Assembly (NCBI RefSeq): GCF_007830515.1
Contig: NZ_VLKT01000030.1
Coordinates: forward strand, 1 to 64,000
Length of the DNA stretch: 64,000 nt
DNA from: Mesorhizobium tianshanense
GTDB lineage: Bacteria > Pseudomonadota > Alphaproteobacteria > Rhizobiales > Rhizobiaceae
Reading direction: 5' to 3'
This document shows, in pieces, positions 32,934 to 43,800 of this stretch. Position numbers and translations under genes: made by a program. Each line of letters starts with the position of its first letter. Within the stretch, counting starts at the first letter, position 1. Under the pieces are notes generated by a model. It ran no database searches. It was not told where the DNA came from and saw only the letters and a program-made list of their open reading frames with translations.

Positions 32934-35498
32934 ATGCCGGGGGATAACCCGCCTCGCGCGGGACAGGCCGTTTCCGGCGGCCGCAACGATTCGGTGACCA
33001 AGGGTTCCGCCGCCAGGGGCGGGAGCCTTCTATGGCGCGCCGGTACCCGCGTCGGAACGTTGCTCGCTTCTTCCGCGCTCGCCGGTCCGCTGCTTGGCCT
33101 TTCGGCACACGCTGAAACGGCTGCTGCGCCCAAGCCCGGGCTATCGGTCGGCGCTGTCGAGGTCATGCAACTCGCCATGTTTGTCGGCGTCATGGGCGCG
33201 GCACTTGTCTCGGCCATTTTCCTGATCCGCGAAAGGGCGCGCACCTCGGCGCAGAATGTCGAACTCAGAGGCCGCTTGGCCGACGTCAACGTTGCGCTGC
33301 AGCGCTCCGAGGCGCTGCTCAATCTGCGCGACCAGCGTGTCGTCGTATGGACCTCGGAAAACAAGAAACCCGAGCTCGTCGGGACATTGCCGGTCGAGAG
33401 CGGCGCCCCGGAAGACCGTGCCGCCTTCCTCGCCTTCGGCCGCTGGCTGATGCCGCGCTCGGCAGCGGCGCTCGAAAATGCCGTGGCGGCACTGCGGGAA
33501 AAGGCGAAGCCGTTCGATCTCGTCATCGAATCGCAGGTTGGTGCGCCGCTCGAAGTGCACGGGCGCAAGAGCGCGGCACACGTGCTTGTACGCTTCGTCT
33601 CGCTTTCTGAAACGCAGCGAAGCGAGGCCAGGCTGAAAATCGAGAACCAGCGCCTCGCCGCCGACTACGACACCATGATCGGCCTTCTCGACGCGCTCAG
33701 CATGCCGTCATGGCTACGCACGGCGGACGGGCGGCTGAAATGGGTCAACCGCGCCTACGCCAAGGCGGTCGAAGCCGAAAACGCCGAAGCGGCCGTTCGC
33801 GACGCGAAGGAATTCCTGGGCGGCCAGGCGCGCGATGCGATCGCAGCGCAGCACAAGTCGCATCCCGTCTTCGAGCAGGCGCTTTCCACCGTGATCGAAG
33901 GCGACCGCCGCATGTTCGCCGTGACCGACTTCGCCGGCGCGGACGGCTCGGCGGGGCTTGCCTGCGACACCAGCGCCATCGAAACGATCCGTAGCGAATA
34001 TGAGCGGACCGTGCGCAGCCACGCCGACACGCTCGATCAGCTCAACACCGCCGTGGCGATTTTCGATACCGACGAAAAATTGCGGTTCTTCAACCAGGCG
34101 TTCCAGAAACTATGGGGTCTCGATAGCGGCTTCCTGCATAGCGCTCCGGACAATGCCTTGTTGCTCGACCGGCTGCGCAGCGAGGGTAAGATCGCCGAGC
34201 AGCCCGAATGGCGGCGCTGGAAGGAAAGCCTGCTCGGGGCGTATCGCGCGGTCGAATCGCAGGAACATTGGTGGCATTTGCCGGACGGCAAGACTATCCG
34301 CGTCGTCGCCAATCCGCAGCCCAAGGGCGGCGTGACCTGGGTGTTCGAGAACCTGACCGAGAAGATGGATCTCGAAAGCCGCTACCAGACCGCGGTGCGG
34401 GTGCAAGGCGAGACGCTCGACAATCTTGCCGAGGGTGTGGCCGTGTTCGGCCCGGACGGAAGGCTCAGATTGTCGAACCCGGCATTTGCAGTGCTGTGGG
34501 GGCTGGACGCCGACGCTGCCAAGCCCAACGTTCACGTCTCCTCGATCCGCGATCTGTGCGACCGGCGTGCCGCCGACAGTCCCTGGGGCGGGTTCGTTGC
34601 CGCCATCACCGGATTCGACGATGAGCGCCGCGACCGCCACGGCCAGACTGAGCTGAACAATGGCACCGTTTTGCGTTACGCAATGATCCCGCTGCCCAAC
34701 GGGCAGGTGATGATGACCTTCGTCGACGTCACCGACAGCGTCAATGTCGAGCGGGCGCTGAAGGATAAGAACGAGGCGCTGGAAAAATCCGACCAGCTCA
34801 AGAACGAGTTCGTCCAGCACGTCTCCTACGAACTGCGCTCGCCGCTGACCAACATCATCGGCTTCACCGAGCTTCTTTCGCTGCCGTCGACCGGGCCATT
34901 GAGCCAGAAGCAGCGCGAATATGTCGAGCATGTCGGCTCGTCTTCCTCGGTCCTGCTCACCATCGTCAACGACATCCTCGACCTGGCGACCGTTGATGCC
35001 GGCATCATGCAGCTCGATATCTCCGAAGTTCACGTCGACCGGACCATCGCCGCCGCCGCCGAGCTGGTTGCAGACCGGCTGGAGGAGCATGCGATCAGGC
35101 TCAAGGTCGACGCGGCCACCGCGCCAAAGACGTTCCACGGCGACGAAATCCGCATCCGCCAGATCCTCTACAATCTGCTGAGCAACGCCGCGAACTACGC
35201 GCCGGAATCGAGCACCATCACCCTCGCCTGCCGCTCGCTTGCCGAAGGTGTGGAATTCTCCGTTCACGACGACGGCCCCGGCATGCCGCCGGACGTGCTC
35301 GATTCGGTGTTCCGCCGTTTCGAGCCGCGCGCCAATGGCGGCCGCCGGCGCGGCGCCGGCCTTGGCCTGTCGATCGTCAAGAGTTTTGTCGAACTGCATG
35401 GCGGCAGCGTCCGCATCGAGACCGGCAAGGACAAGGGCACCACCGTCATTTGTGCCTTTCCCGACACGCCGTCCGGCATTCGCGCGGCGGCCGAGTAG
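32934..35498 (+). CDS. divL: DivL-like PAS sensor kinase with Tyr in place of the H-box His
   Basis: An 854-residue protein with an N-terminal hydrophobic segment (about 78-100), several PAS-like domains from about 240 to 600 and a C-terminal kinase core. The expected H-box His is Tyr632: the sequence is VSYELRSPLTNIIGF where ordinary kinases have SHELRTPL. N-box NLLSNAANY, DDGPGMPP and GAGLGLSIV follow. This substitution is the hallmark of DivL, which in Caulobacter steers the CckA-CtrA pathway. ATG 32934 was chosen over a TTG ten codons earlier. The next gene starts 8 bases downstream. Confidence 0.88.
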   Translation: MPGDNPPRAGQAVSGGRNDSVTKGSAARGGSLLWRAGTRVGTLLASSALAGPLLGLSAHAETAAAPKPGLSVGAVEVMQLAMFVGVMGAALVSAIFLIRERARTSAQNVELRGRLADVNVALQRSEALLNLRDQRVVVWTSENKKPELVGTLPVESGAPEDRAAFLAFGRWLMPRSAAALENAVAALREKAKPFDLVIESQVGAPLEVHGRKSAAHVLVRFVSLSETQRSEARLKIENQRLAADYDTMIGLLDALSMPSWLRTADGRLKWVNRAYAKAVEAENAEAAVRDAKEFLGGQARDAIAAQHKSHPVFEQALSTVIEGDRRMFAVTDFAGADGSAGLACDTSAIETIRSEYERTVRSHADTLDQLNTAVAIFDTDEKLRFFNQAFQKLWGLDSGFLHSAPDNALLLDRLRSEGKIAEQPEWRRWKESLLGAYRAVESQEHWWHLPDGKTIRVVANPQPKGGVTWVFENLTEKMDLESRYQTAVRVQGETLDNLAEGVAVFGPDGRLRLSNPAFAVLWGLDADAAKPNVHVSSIRDLCDRRAADSPWGGFVAAITGFDDERRDRHGQTELNNGTVLRYAMIPLPNGQVMMTFVDVTDSVNVERALKDKNEALEKSDQLKNEFVQHVSYELRSPLTNIIGFTELLSLPSTGPLSQKQREYVEHVGSSSSVLLTIVNDILDLATVDAGIMQLDISEVHVDRTIAAAAELVADRLEEHAIRLKVDAATAPKTFHGDEIRIRQILYNLLSNAANYAPESSTITLACRSLAEGVEFSVHDDGPGMPPDVLDSVFRRFEPRANGGRRRGAGLGLSIVKSFVELHGGSVRIETGKDKGTTVICAFPDTPSGIRAAAE

Positions 35499-35506
35499 CG
35501 CGCTCG

Positions 35507-37018
35507 ATGGCAGGCGTGGTGCTGGAGCGTTTTCTCGCCGACGAGGCTGCGACCGCAAGGCTGGGCGAGGATCTGGCCATGTCGCTGCGCCCCGGCGACG
35601 TGCTGTCCCTCAAAGGCGATCTCGGCGCCGGCAAGTCGAGTTTGGCGCGGGCCCTGATCAGGGCCATGACCGAGGACGCCAGCCTCGATGTGCCGAGCCC
35701 GACCTTCACGCTCGTCCAGAGCTATGAGGCGCGCGTTCCCGTCCATCATTTCGACCTCTACCGCCTGACCTCGGCGTCCGAACTGGACGAACTGGGTTTC
35801 GACGAAGCGCTGGCGCAAGGCGCTGCCCTGGTCGAATGGCCGGAACGGGCGGAGGCCTATTTGCCGAAGACTTTGGTTCTGATCGAACTGGTCCATCAGG
35901 GCGACGGACGCCTGGCGAGACTGTCGGGACAAGGGGCTGCCTTCGAGCGCGCGGCGCGATCGCTGGCCATCCGCGATTTTCTGGAAAGAGCTGGCTGGGG
36001 CGAAGCGCAGAGACGATATTTTATCGGCGACGCCTCGGCCCGCTCCTATGAGATCGTCTCGCTGGCCGGCCTGCCGCCGCGCGTGCTGATGAACTCGCCG
36101 CGGTTGGTGCTCGGGCCGCCGGTCCGCGACGGCAAGCCCTATGCGGTGATCGCCCACACCGCGCAATCCGTCGCGGCCTTCGTCGCCATCGACCGGACGT
36201 TGCGGGCCGGTGGCGTCAGCGCCCCGGAGATCCATGCCCAGGACCTGGACCAGGGCTTTCTTCTCCTGGAGCATCTTGGCTCGGAGGGGGTTCTCGGCAA
36301 GCACGGCGAACCGGTGGCGGAGCGCTACGAGGCGGCGGCCGAACTGCTTGCCATGATGCATGGCAAGGCATGGCCCGATCGCATGGAGGCCGCGCCCGGC
36401 GTTTTTCACGAGGTGCCGCCCTTCGATCGAGATGCCATGATGATCGAAGCCGAACTGCTGCTCGACTGGTACGTGCCGGCGATATCGGGCGGCCCGGCAA
36501 GCGATGCCCTGCGCACCGGCTACGACAGGGAATGGAATGCGGCCCTCGACCGGCTGGAGGGGCGCGAATACACGCTTGTGCTGCGCGACTTTCATTCGCC
36601 CAACATCATCTGGCGCGGCGAGCGCACCGGTCACGATCGCCTTGGCATCATCGATGTCCAGGACGCGCTGATCGGCCCCTCCGCCTACGATCTCGCCTCG
36701 CTCGCCATGGATGCGCGCGTCACGCTTTCGCCTGGGATCGAGAAGCGGACGCTCGATGCCTATATCGCTGCGCGCCATAAGGCCGGTGCTTTTAACGAAG
36801 ACGAATTCGTCGAGAGCTATGCGATCATGGCGGCGCAGCGCAATTCGAAGATCCTCGGCATTTTCGTCCGGCTCGAAAAGCGCGACGGCAAGCCCTATTA
36901 TCTAAAACACCTGCCGCGCATTCGCGACTACCTCCGCCGGGCGCTGGCGCATCCGGCGTTGGCCAGCCTGCGGGATTTCTACACCGCCAACGGCCTGCTG
37001 GAGGAACGGCCGCTGTGA
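35507..37018 (+). CDS. TsaE-AmgK fusion: t6A ATPase plus anomeric sugar kinase
   Basis: A 503-residue two-part protein. Residues 1-150 are TsaE, the ATPase of the tRNA threonylcarbamoyl-adenosine complex: P-loop GDLGAGKSS near 36-44 and HHFDLYRL near 80. Residues from about 165 form an aminoglycoside-phosphotransferase-type kinase with VLRDFHSPNIIW and IIDVQDALIGPSAYDL catalytic loops. Together with the downstream murU gene the second half is probably AmgK, phosphorylating MurNAc/GlcNAc at C1. ATG 35507 follows divL by 8 bases. Similar fusions are annotated in other rhizobia. Confidence 0.88.
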   Translation: MAGVVLERFLADEAATARLGEDLAMSLRPGDVLSLKGDLGAGKSSLARALIRAMTEDASLDVPSPTFTLVQSYEARVPVHHFDLYRLTSASELDELGFDEALAQGAALVEWPERAEAYLPKTLVLIELVHQGDGRLARLSGQGAAFERAARSLAIRDFLERAGWGEAQRRYFIGDASARSYEIVSLAGLPPRVLMNSPRLVLGPPVRDGKPYAVIAHTAQSVAAFVAIDRTLRAGGVSAPEIHAQDLDQGFLLLEHLGSEGVLGKHGEPVAERYEAAAELLAMMHGKAWPDRMEAAPGVFHEVPPFDRDAMMIEAELLLDWYVPAISGGPASDALRTGYDREWNAALDRLEGREYTLVLRDFHSPNIIWRGERTGHDRLGIIDVQDALIGPSAYDLASLAMDARVTLSPGIEKRTLDAYIAARHKAGAFNEDEFVESYAIMAAQRNSKILGIFVRLEKRDGKPYYLKHLPRIRDYLRRALAHPALASLRDFYTANGLLEERPL

Positions 37019-37764
37019 CGACACGCCCCAAGACCGCAATGGTGCTTGCCGCCGGCCTGGGAAAGCGCATGCGGCCGATCACCGACACGATGCCGAAGCC
37101 GCTGGTCAAGATATCAGGCAAGACGTTGCTCGACTGGAGCTTGGACAGCCTGGCCCATGCCGGCGTCGACAAGGCCGTGGTCAACGTCCATTATTTTCCC
37201 GAACAGATCGTCGCCCATATCGCCACGCGCCGCGCACCGCGCGTCGTCATTTCCGACGAAAGCGAAAGGCTGCTCGATTCCGCCGGCGGCATCGTCCATG
37301 CTTTGCCGGACCTGGGAAAGGCTTCCTTCTACATCGTCAACGCCGACACCTTCTGGATCGACAGCGGCATGCCCAATCTTGCTCGCCTTGCCCTTGCATG
37401 GGAGGCAGCGAAAATGGATATTCTGCTGATGCTTGCGGATCTCCAGTCAGCGACCGGACACAGCGGCGGCACCGATTTCCTGATGGCGCCGGACGGCGCC
37501 TTGCGGCGTTCGAAAGGTGACCCGGCAGGCCTTATCTATGCAGGTGCTGCCATCGTCCATCCGCGTCTTTTCAAGGATGCGCCGGCCGAGCCGCACTCGC
37601 TCAACGCCTATTTCGATGCGGCCATCGCCGCCGGCCGCCTGTTCGGCATGACGATGCACGGACGTTGGATCACCGTCGGCACGCCCGACGCCATTCCGCT
37701 TGCGGAAGCGGCGGTCGCCGGCGCGCTTGCCGAGTCGCCCAGCGCCCTTAACGAGTTGAAATGA
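37015..37764 (+). CDS. murU: MurNAc-1-phosphate uridylyltransferase-like nucleotidyltransferase
   Basis: A 249-residue NTP-transferase. The nucleotide-binding signature is MVLAAGLGKRMRPITDTMPKP near 6-26, with NADTFW near 105 for the metal. In the AmgK-MurU recycling route it would make UDP-MurNAc from MurNAc-1-phosphate, bypassing de novo synthesis. The start is GTG 37015, overlapping the kinase stop (GTGA). Hexose-1-phosphate nucleotidyltransferases share the motifs; the MurU call depends on the fused AmgK upstream. Confidence 0.82.
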   Translation: MTTRPKTAMVLAAGLGKRMRPITDTMPKPLVKISGKTLLDWSLDSLAHAGVDKAVVNVHYFPEQIVAHIATRRAPRVVISDESERLLDSAGGIVHALPDLGKASFYIVNADTFWIDSGMPNLARLALAWEAAKMDILLMLADLQSATGHSGGTDFLMAPDGALRRSKGDPAGLIYAGAAIVHPRLFKDAPAEPHSLNAYFDAAIAAGRLFGMTMHGRWITVGTPDAIPLAEAAVAGALAESPSALNELK

Positions 37765-40700
37765 GCGGCTCCCGCCGCGTCTTCTCGATTCCCCCCGGAG
37801 CGCCGTTTCTGCCGACGCTGGCCGAGGCCCTGCTGTCAGGGCGGCTTGTTCCCGGTTTCCGGTTCGACGGCGACCCGCTGGCGCTGGCCGACGCCACCAT
37901 CTATGTGCCGACGCGCCGTGCCGCGCGGGCGCTGCGCGGCGTCTTCGTCGACCGTCTGAGTGCCCGCTCGGCGATCCTGCCGGTGATCCGTCCGCTCGGT
38001 GAGTTCGACGAGGACGAAGCGGCATTCGAGGCCGACGCATCGGCGGCGATCGACCTCGCGCCGCCGATCGCCGCGATCGAGCGGCTGCTGCTGCTGGCGC
38101 CGCTGGTGCGCGCCTGGAAGCGCCGCCTGCCGGCGCATGTCGCGGCGCTTTTCGACGAGGAGATCGTCGTGCCGGCCTCCGCCGCCGACGCCATCTGGCT
38201 GGCGCGCGACCTGGCCCGGCTGATGGACGAGATCGAGACGGAAGGCACGGACTGGGCCAGGCTCGCCGATCTGGTGACCGGCAATCTCGCCGGCTGGTGG
38301 CAAGTGACGCTCGATTTCCTGAGCATCGTCACCGAAAACTGGCCGAATCTCCTCGAAGAACGCAACCGCTCCAATCCCGCCGCACATCGCAATGCGCTGA
38401 TGAGGCTGGAAGCGGCGCGGCTGAAGCGCAATCCGCCCACTGGGCCGGTGATCGCCGCCGGCTCCACGGGGTCTATTCCCGCAACGGCCGAACTGCTTGC
38501 GGTGATCGCCGGCCTGCCGAACGGCGCCGTCGTGCTGCCCGGCCTCGACCTGATGCTGGATGAGCCGTCGTTCCAGGCAATCGCGGCGCCCGGGGCGCGT
38601 CCGGCCTTGCTTGGCCATCCGCAATACGGCCTGGCAAAACTGATCGGCAAGATCGGCGTGCTGCGCGGCGATGTCGGGGAGATCGCCGTTGCCGAAAGGC
38701 CGCTTGTGCTGCGCGCGGCACTTGTCGGCGAGGCGCTGCGGCCGGCCGAAACCACCGAATTGTGGGCGCAGACGCGTGCCGGCTTTCCCGCGGGCGACAT
38801 CATTGACGCCTTCGCCGACGTGACGCTTGTCGAAGCCGCCGGCGAACGCGACGAAGCGGTGGCGATCGCCGTCGCGCTCAAGCGCGCGGTCGAGCAGCCC
38901 GGCCAGCGCGCGGCACTCGTCACCGGTGACCGCGCCCTGGCGCGGCGCGTCTCGGCCGAACTCTTGCGCTTTGGTGTCGTCGCAGACGATTCGGGCGGCA
39001 CGCCGCTTGCCAATACGCTTGCCGCCAGCCTGCTCAGGCTGGCGCTTCAGGCCGCGTTCCGGCCCGGCGATCCGGTCGCCCTGCTGTCGCTGCTCAAGCA
39101 CCCTTTGCTTGGCCTCGGCCTGGAACGCACAAGCGTGCGTCATGCGGCGGAGATCATCGAACTGGTGGCCCTGCGCGGCGGCACCGGCCGCCCCGACGTC
39201 GCATCGCTGCCGGAGCTCTTCGAGGCCCGCCTCACCGGCCTGGGCACCGGCACCCGCCCGCCCTTCTGGTTTTCCCGCCTGACTGTGCGAAACATCGAAG
39301 GCGCCCGCGAGTTGCTCATCCGCCTTGCCGCTGCGCTGGCGCCGCTGATTGTCTTTCGCGGCGGGGAGGACACCGATCTTGCCGCGCTGACCCGGGCCAG
39401 CGTCGTCGCGCTCGAAAGTCTCGGCCGCGCCGCGGACGGCAGCCTGAGCGAACTCTACGCAGGCGACGCCGGCGAAAAACTCGCTGAGCTCCTGCGCGGG
39501 CTGGTCGCCGCCCCGGCGTCGTTCTCCTTCGCGGCGGACGAATGGCCCGATGTGATGGAGGCGCTGATCGCGCCCGAGACGGTCAAACCGGCACAAGGCA
39601 CTGACAGGAACATCGCCATCTGGGGCGCCCTGGAAGCTCGGTTGCAGAACGTCGACACGCTGGTCGTCGGCGGGCTCAACGAAGGCGTGTGGCCGCGCAA
39701 GCCGGAAAGCGACCGCTTCATGTCGCGGCTGATGAAGACCGGCATCGATCTCGAGCCGCCCGAACGGCGCATCGGCTTGGCCGCCCATGATTTCCAGATG
39801 GCGATGGGCTCGAAAAAGGTGGTGCTGGCGCGCTCCGCCCGCTCTGGCGACGCGCCGGCGGTGCCATCGCGCTGGCTGCAGCGCATCCTGACCTTCATCG
39901 GCGAGGACCATGCGGCGGTGCTTCGCCGGCGTGGTGATGAATTCCTGTCCTGGGCACGTGCGCTCGATGCCGGCGAAAGGCGAGATTTCGCGCCGCGACC
40001 GCAGCCGAAACCGCTGCTGGCCGTGCGGCCTCAGCATTTCTCCGTCACCGAAATCGAGACGCTGCGCCGCGACCCTTACGCGATCTATGCCAGGAGAATA
40101 CTCGGCCTGATGCCGCTCGATCCGGTCATCCGCGACCCGGGCGCCGCCGAGCGCGGCACGCTGTTTCACGCCATCCTGCATCTCTTCTCGGCAAGGGTCG
40201 CCGATCCGCTTGCGCCGGAGGCGCTGGACGGTCTCCTCGCCGCCGGCCGCGCATGCTTTGCCGAGGCGGCCCTTCCGTCCGATGTCGAGGCGGTGTGGTG
40301 GCCGCGCTTCGAAAAGCTCGCAGCCGGCATCATCGAATGGGAACGCGGCCGCGCTTTCGCCGTGACAATGCGGCATGCCGAGGAGCGCGCCGAAAAAACC
40401 GGTGTCGGCCGGTCCGGCGTGACGCTGTCCGGCTACGCCGATCGTGTCGATCTCCTGGCCGGTGGCATGGCCGACATCCTGGACTACAAGACCGGTTCCT
40501 CGCCGTCCAAGGCGCAGGCCCATACGCTGCTGTCGCCGCAACTGGCGCTCGAAGGCGCGCTGCTCAGGCGCGGCGCCTTCAAGGGGCTTGGCGCGCGCGA
40601 GCCGTCGCAGCTGGCCTTCATCAGGCTGAAGCCGAACGGCGAGGTGTTCGAGGAATCCATCCTCGAATACAACCGCAAGCCGCGAACCGCCGCCGATCTC

Positions 40701-40883
40701 GCCGAGGAGGCCTGGGCGCGGCTGGAAAGGCTGCTGATCCATTATGCCGACCCGGCGACCGGCTATCTGTCGCGCGCGCTGCCGTTCCGCGAGGGCGAGA
40801 CCGATGGCGACTACGACCATCTCGCCCGCGTGCTCGAATGGTCCGCCGGCAGCGACGCCAGCGACGAAGGAGGGGAGGCGTGA
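37761..40883 (+). CDS. addB: Double-strand break repair protein AddB
   Basis: A 1040-residue AddB of the alphaproteobacterial type: an inactivated UvrD-like helicase part at the N-terminus and a RecB-type nuclease domain at the C-terminus (about 770-1000), with ADILDYKTGSSPSKAQ carrying the catalytic Asp/Lys. With AddA it resects double-strand breaks for RecA loading. It overlaps murU by 4 bases and addA by 4 bases. Confidence 0.94.
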   Translation: MSGSRRVFSIPPGAPFLPTLAEALLSGRLVPGFRFDGDPLALADATIYVPTRRAARALRGVFVDRLSARSAILPVIRPLGEFDEDEAAFEADASAAIDLAPPIAAIERLLLLAPLVRAWKRRLPAHVAALFDEEIVVPASAADAIWLARDLARLMDEIETEGTDWARLADLVTGNLAGWWQVTLDFLSIVTENWPNLLEERNRSNPAAHRNALMRLEAARLKRNPPTGPVIAAGSTGSIPATAELLAVIAGLPNGAVVLPGLDLMLDEPSFQAIAAPGARPALLGHPQYGLAKLIGKIGVLRGDVGEIAVAERPLVLRAALVGEALRPAETTELWAQTRAGFPAGDIIDAFADVTLVEAAGERDEAVAIAVALKRAVEQPGQRAALVTGDRALARRVSAELLRFGVVADDSGGTPLANTLAASLLRLALQAAFRPGDPVALLSLLKHPLLGLGLERTSVRHAAEIIELVALRGGTGRPDVASLPELFEARLTGLGTGTRPPFWFSRLTVRNIEGARELLIRLAAALAPLIVFRGGEDTDLAALTRASVVALESLGRAADGSLSELYAGDAGEKLAELLRGLVAAPASFSFAADEWPDVMEALIAPETVKPAQGTDRNIAIWGALEARLQNVDTLVVGGLNEGVWPRKPESDRFMSRLMKTGIDLEPPERRIGLAAHDFQMAMGSKKVVLARSARSGDAPAVPSRWLQRILTFIGEDHAAVLRRRGDEFLSWARALDAGERRDFAPRPQPKPLLAVRPQHFSVTEIETLRRDPYAIYARRILGLMPLDPVIRDPGAAERGTLFHAILHLFSARVADPLAPEALDGLLAAGRACFAEAALPSDVEAVWWPRFEKLAAGIIEWERGRAFAVTMRHAEERAEKTGVGRSGVTLSGYADRVDLLAGGMADILDYKTGSSPSKAQAHTLLSPQLALEGALLRRGAFKGLGAREPSQLAFIRLKPNGEVFEESILEYNRKPRTAADLAEEAWARLERLLIHYADPATGYLSRALPFREGETDGDYDHLARVLEWSAGSDASDEGGEA

Positions 40884-43800
40884 AGAAGGCCTATCCCATC
40901 CCGACCGACACGGCGGCCAGCCAGGCAAGTGCTTCCGACCCGCAAAATTCCGCCTGGGTGTCGGCCAATGCCGGATCGGGCAAGACCCATGTGCTGGCCC
41001 AGCGCGTCATCCGGCTTTTGCTGCGCGGCACCGATCCGTCGAAGATCCTGTGCCTGACCTACACCCGCGCCGCCGCCGCCAACATGTCGAACCGGGTGTT
41101 TTCGACGCTGTCGGAATGGACGGCGCTTGGCGACGCGGAGCTGGCGACAAGGATAGAGGCGCTGGACGGTCGCGGGCCCGATCGCGAAACCATGCGCCGC
41201 GCCCGCCGGCTGTTCGCCGAGGCGCTGGAAACGCCGGGCGGGCTGAAGATCCAGACCATCCACGCCTTCTGCGAATCGGTGCTGCACCAGTTCCCGCTGG
41301 AAGCCAACATACCGGCGCATTTCGAAATGCTCGATCCGCAGATGGAGGCGTCGCTCTTCGCCGCCGCCCGCCGCGACATGATCTCGGGCACGGCGGCCGG
41401 CGATCCGGGACTGGCCGAGGCTTTCGCCACCATTCTGGAACGCGGCGGCGAACACGGGCTCGACGCGTTGCTGGCCGAGATCGTGCGCAAGCGCGACGGT
41501 TTGCGCGCCTTCATCAGCGCGGCCGGCGGCGATGGCTTCCGGGCGCTGTTCGATGAGTTCAAGTTTCGCGCCGGCCAGACCGCCGAAGGCCTGGCGGCGT
41601 CCGTCTGGCCGCTGCCGGGCTTCCTGCCGGACTATTTCGTCACCTTTGCCCGCGCTGCCGAAGCCGCCGATGCCCGCATCGTGCTGAACAATCTTCTGCC
41701 CTACGCCCATCTTGCCTTCGCCGAGAATGATTCGGTTCGCCGGCTGCAACTGCTGGCAAAAGCCTTCCTGCGGGCGGATGGCGAGCCTTATGAGCCGGCA
41801 AAGACGTTCAAGAAGGCGCTGCTCGACCGGTTGCCCGATCTTGCCGAGCGCTATCTGGCCGCGGCCGACGCCATCCTCGAAATCTCCGACCGGCTGGCCC
41901 TGTTCAGGATGCTGGAGGGCACACGTGCCGCGCTGACCATCGCCGACCGGCTGATCGCCCGCTACGAGCAGTTGAAGCGCGCCCGTGGCTTCCTCGACTT
42001 CAACGACCTCATCACCCGAACGGTCAATCTCCTGGCGCGGCCCGACGCCGGTCCCTGGGTGCAATACAAGCTCGACCAAGGCATCGACCATATCCTGCTC
42101 GACGAGGCGCAGGACACCAGTCCCGACCAATGGGAGGTGGTGAAGCGGCTGGCCGAGGAATTCTTTGCCGGGCTCGGCGCGCGCGACACGGTCCACCGCA
42201 CGGTCTTTGCCGTCGGCGACGAAAAACAGTCGATCTACTCCTTTCAAGGAGCGGCCCCCGACTCCTTCGCCGACTCAAGGCTCCTGTTTGCCGGAAAAGT
42301 ACGCGACGCCAACGCCGCCTTCGCCGATCTCAAGCTGACCTGGTCCTTCCGTTCGACCGACGACGTGCTTGCGGCGGTGGACCGTGTCTTTGCCGACCCG
42401 GTCGTGCGGCGCGGCATCAGCCACGATCCCGATCCGCTGAACCACAAGGCGATCCGCACCGACGCGCCGGGCTATGTCGAGGTCTGGCCCTCGATCGGCG
42501 CCGACGTCGTCGACGAGCCCGACGACTGGACGCAAGCCGTCGACCACGCCCATGCGCCGGCGGTGCGCGTTGCCGAAAACGTGGCGGCGACCATTGCCGG
42601 CTGGATCGGCAATGGTGAGATCATCGAAGGCCGCGGCAAGAAGCTTCGGCCCGGCGACGTGCTGGTGCTGGTGCGCAAGCGCGATCGTTTCGTCCATGCG
42701 CTGACGCGCGCGCTGAAGCGCCGCGACATCCCGGTCGCCGGCGCCGACCGGCTCAGCCTGCCCGGCCATATCGCGGTGAAGGACCTGATCGCGCTCGGCC
42801 ACTTCCTCATCCAGCCCGAGGACGATCTGTCGCTTGCCGCCGTGCTGCGCAGCCCGATCTTCGATGTTTCGGAAGAGATGCTTTTCGCGCTCGCGGGCGA
42901 GCGGCCGTCCGGTCTCTCCTTGATCGCTTCGCTCAGGCGGCATGCCGACGAAAGCGCTGCCTTGGCCGCAATCGTTGCCCAACTCGACACATGGTCCGAT
43001 GAAGCCGCATTCAAGCCGGTGTTCGAATTCTATGCCGGGGCTCTCGCTCGCGACGGCCTGCGCAGGAAGATGATCGCGCGGCTCGGGCCGGAAGCCGGCG
43101 ACATCCTCGACGAGTTCTTGAGCTTTTGCCTCGCCGAGGAACGAACCGGCCTGCCGGGACTGGAATCCTTCCTGTCGACGCTGGAAAACGCCGGCCCCGA
43201 GATCAAGCGCGAAATGGACCAGACCCGCGACGAGGTTCGCGTCATGACCGTGCATGCCGCCAAGGGCCTGGAGGCGCCTGTCGTGTTCCTGGTTGATGGC
43301 GGCTCGGCTCCGTTCAGCGACCAGCATCTGCCGAGGCTGATGCCGTTCGATGGCTCGGGCGAGCATTGGGACGGCAAGGGCTACCTCTGGCGCTCGGCCA
43401 GCGACGTCGCCAATGGATTTTCGCGGGCCGCTTCGGCCCGCGCGCGCGAACTGGCCGACGACGAATATCGCCGGCTGCTCTATGTCGGCATGACCCGCGC
43501 CGAGGACCGGCTGATCGTCTGCGGTTATCACGGCAAGCGGGCGCCGAATGCCGGCACCTGGCATTCGATCGTCAGCCGCGCGCTGGTCGGTGCTCCCGAA
43601 AGCACGGAGCGGCAGCACCCCGCCACCGGCGAGACCGTGCATCGCTTTCACGTGACAAAATTGCCGCCGGTCGCACCGGCGGCCGCCGAAGAGGCGCGGC
43701 AGACGCAACAGTTTGCGCCGTTGCCGGAGACGCTGTTCCAACCCTTGCCGCCCTTCGAGGACCTGCCGCGGCCACTGTCGCCCTCCGGCGCTTCGGCGCT

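Noticed and set aside
40253..40879. Much longer N-terminus for AddA
   Set aside because: The frame is open only because it overlaps GC-rich addB sequence; the family N-terminus begins at GTG 40880, which has a good ribosome site.
37836..40928. About 1030-codon open frame antisense to addB
   Set aside because: Mirror frame of a recognised gene; composition is low-complexity and no domain is seen.
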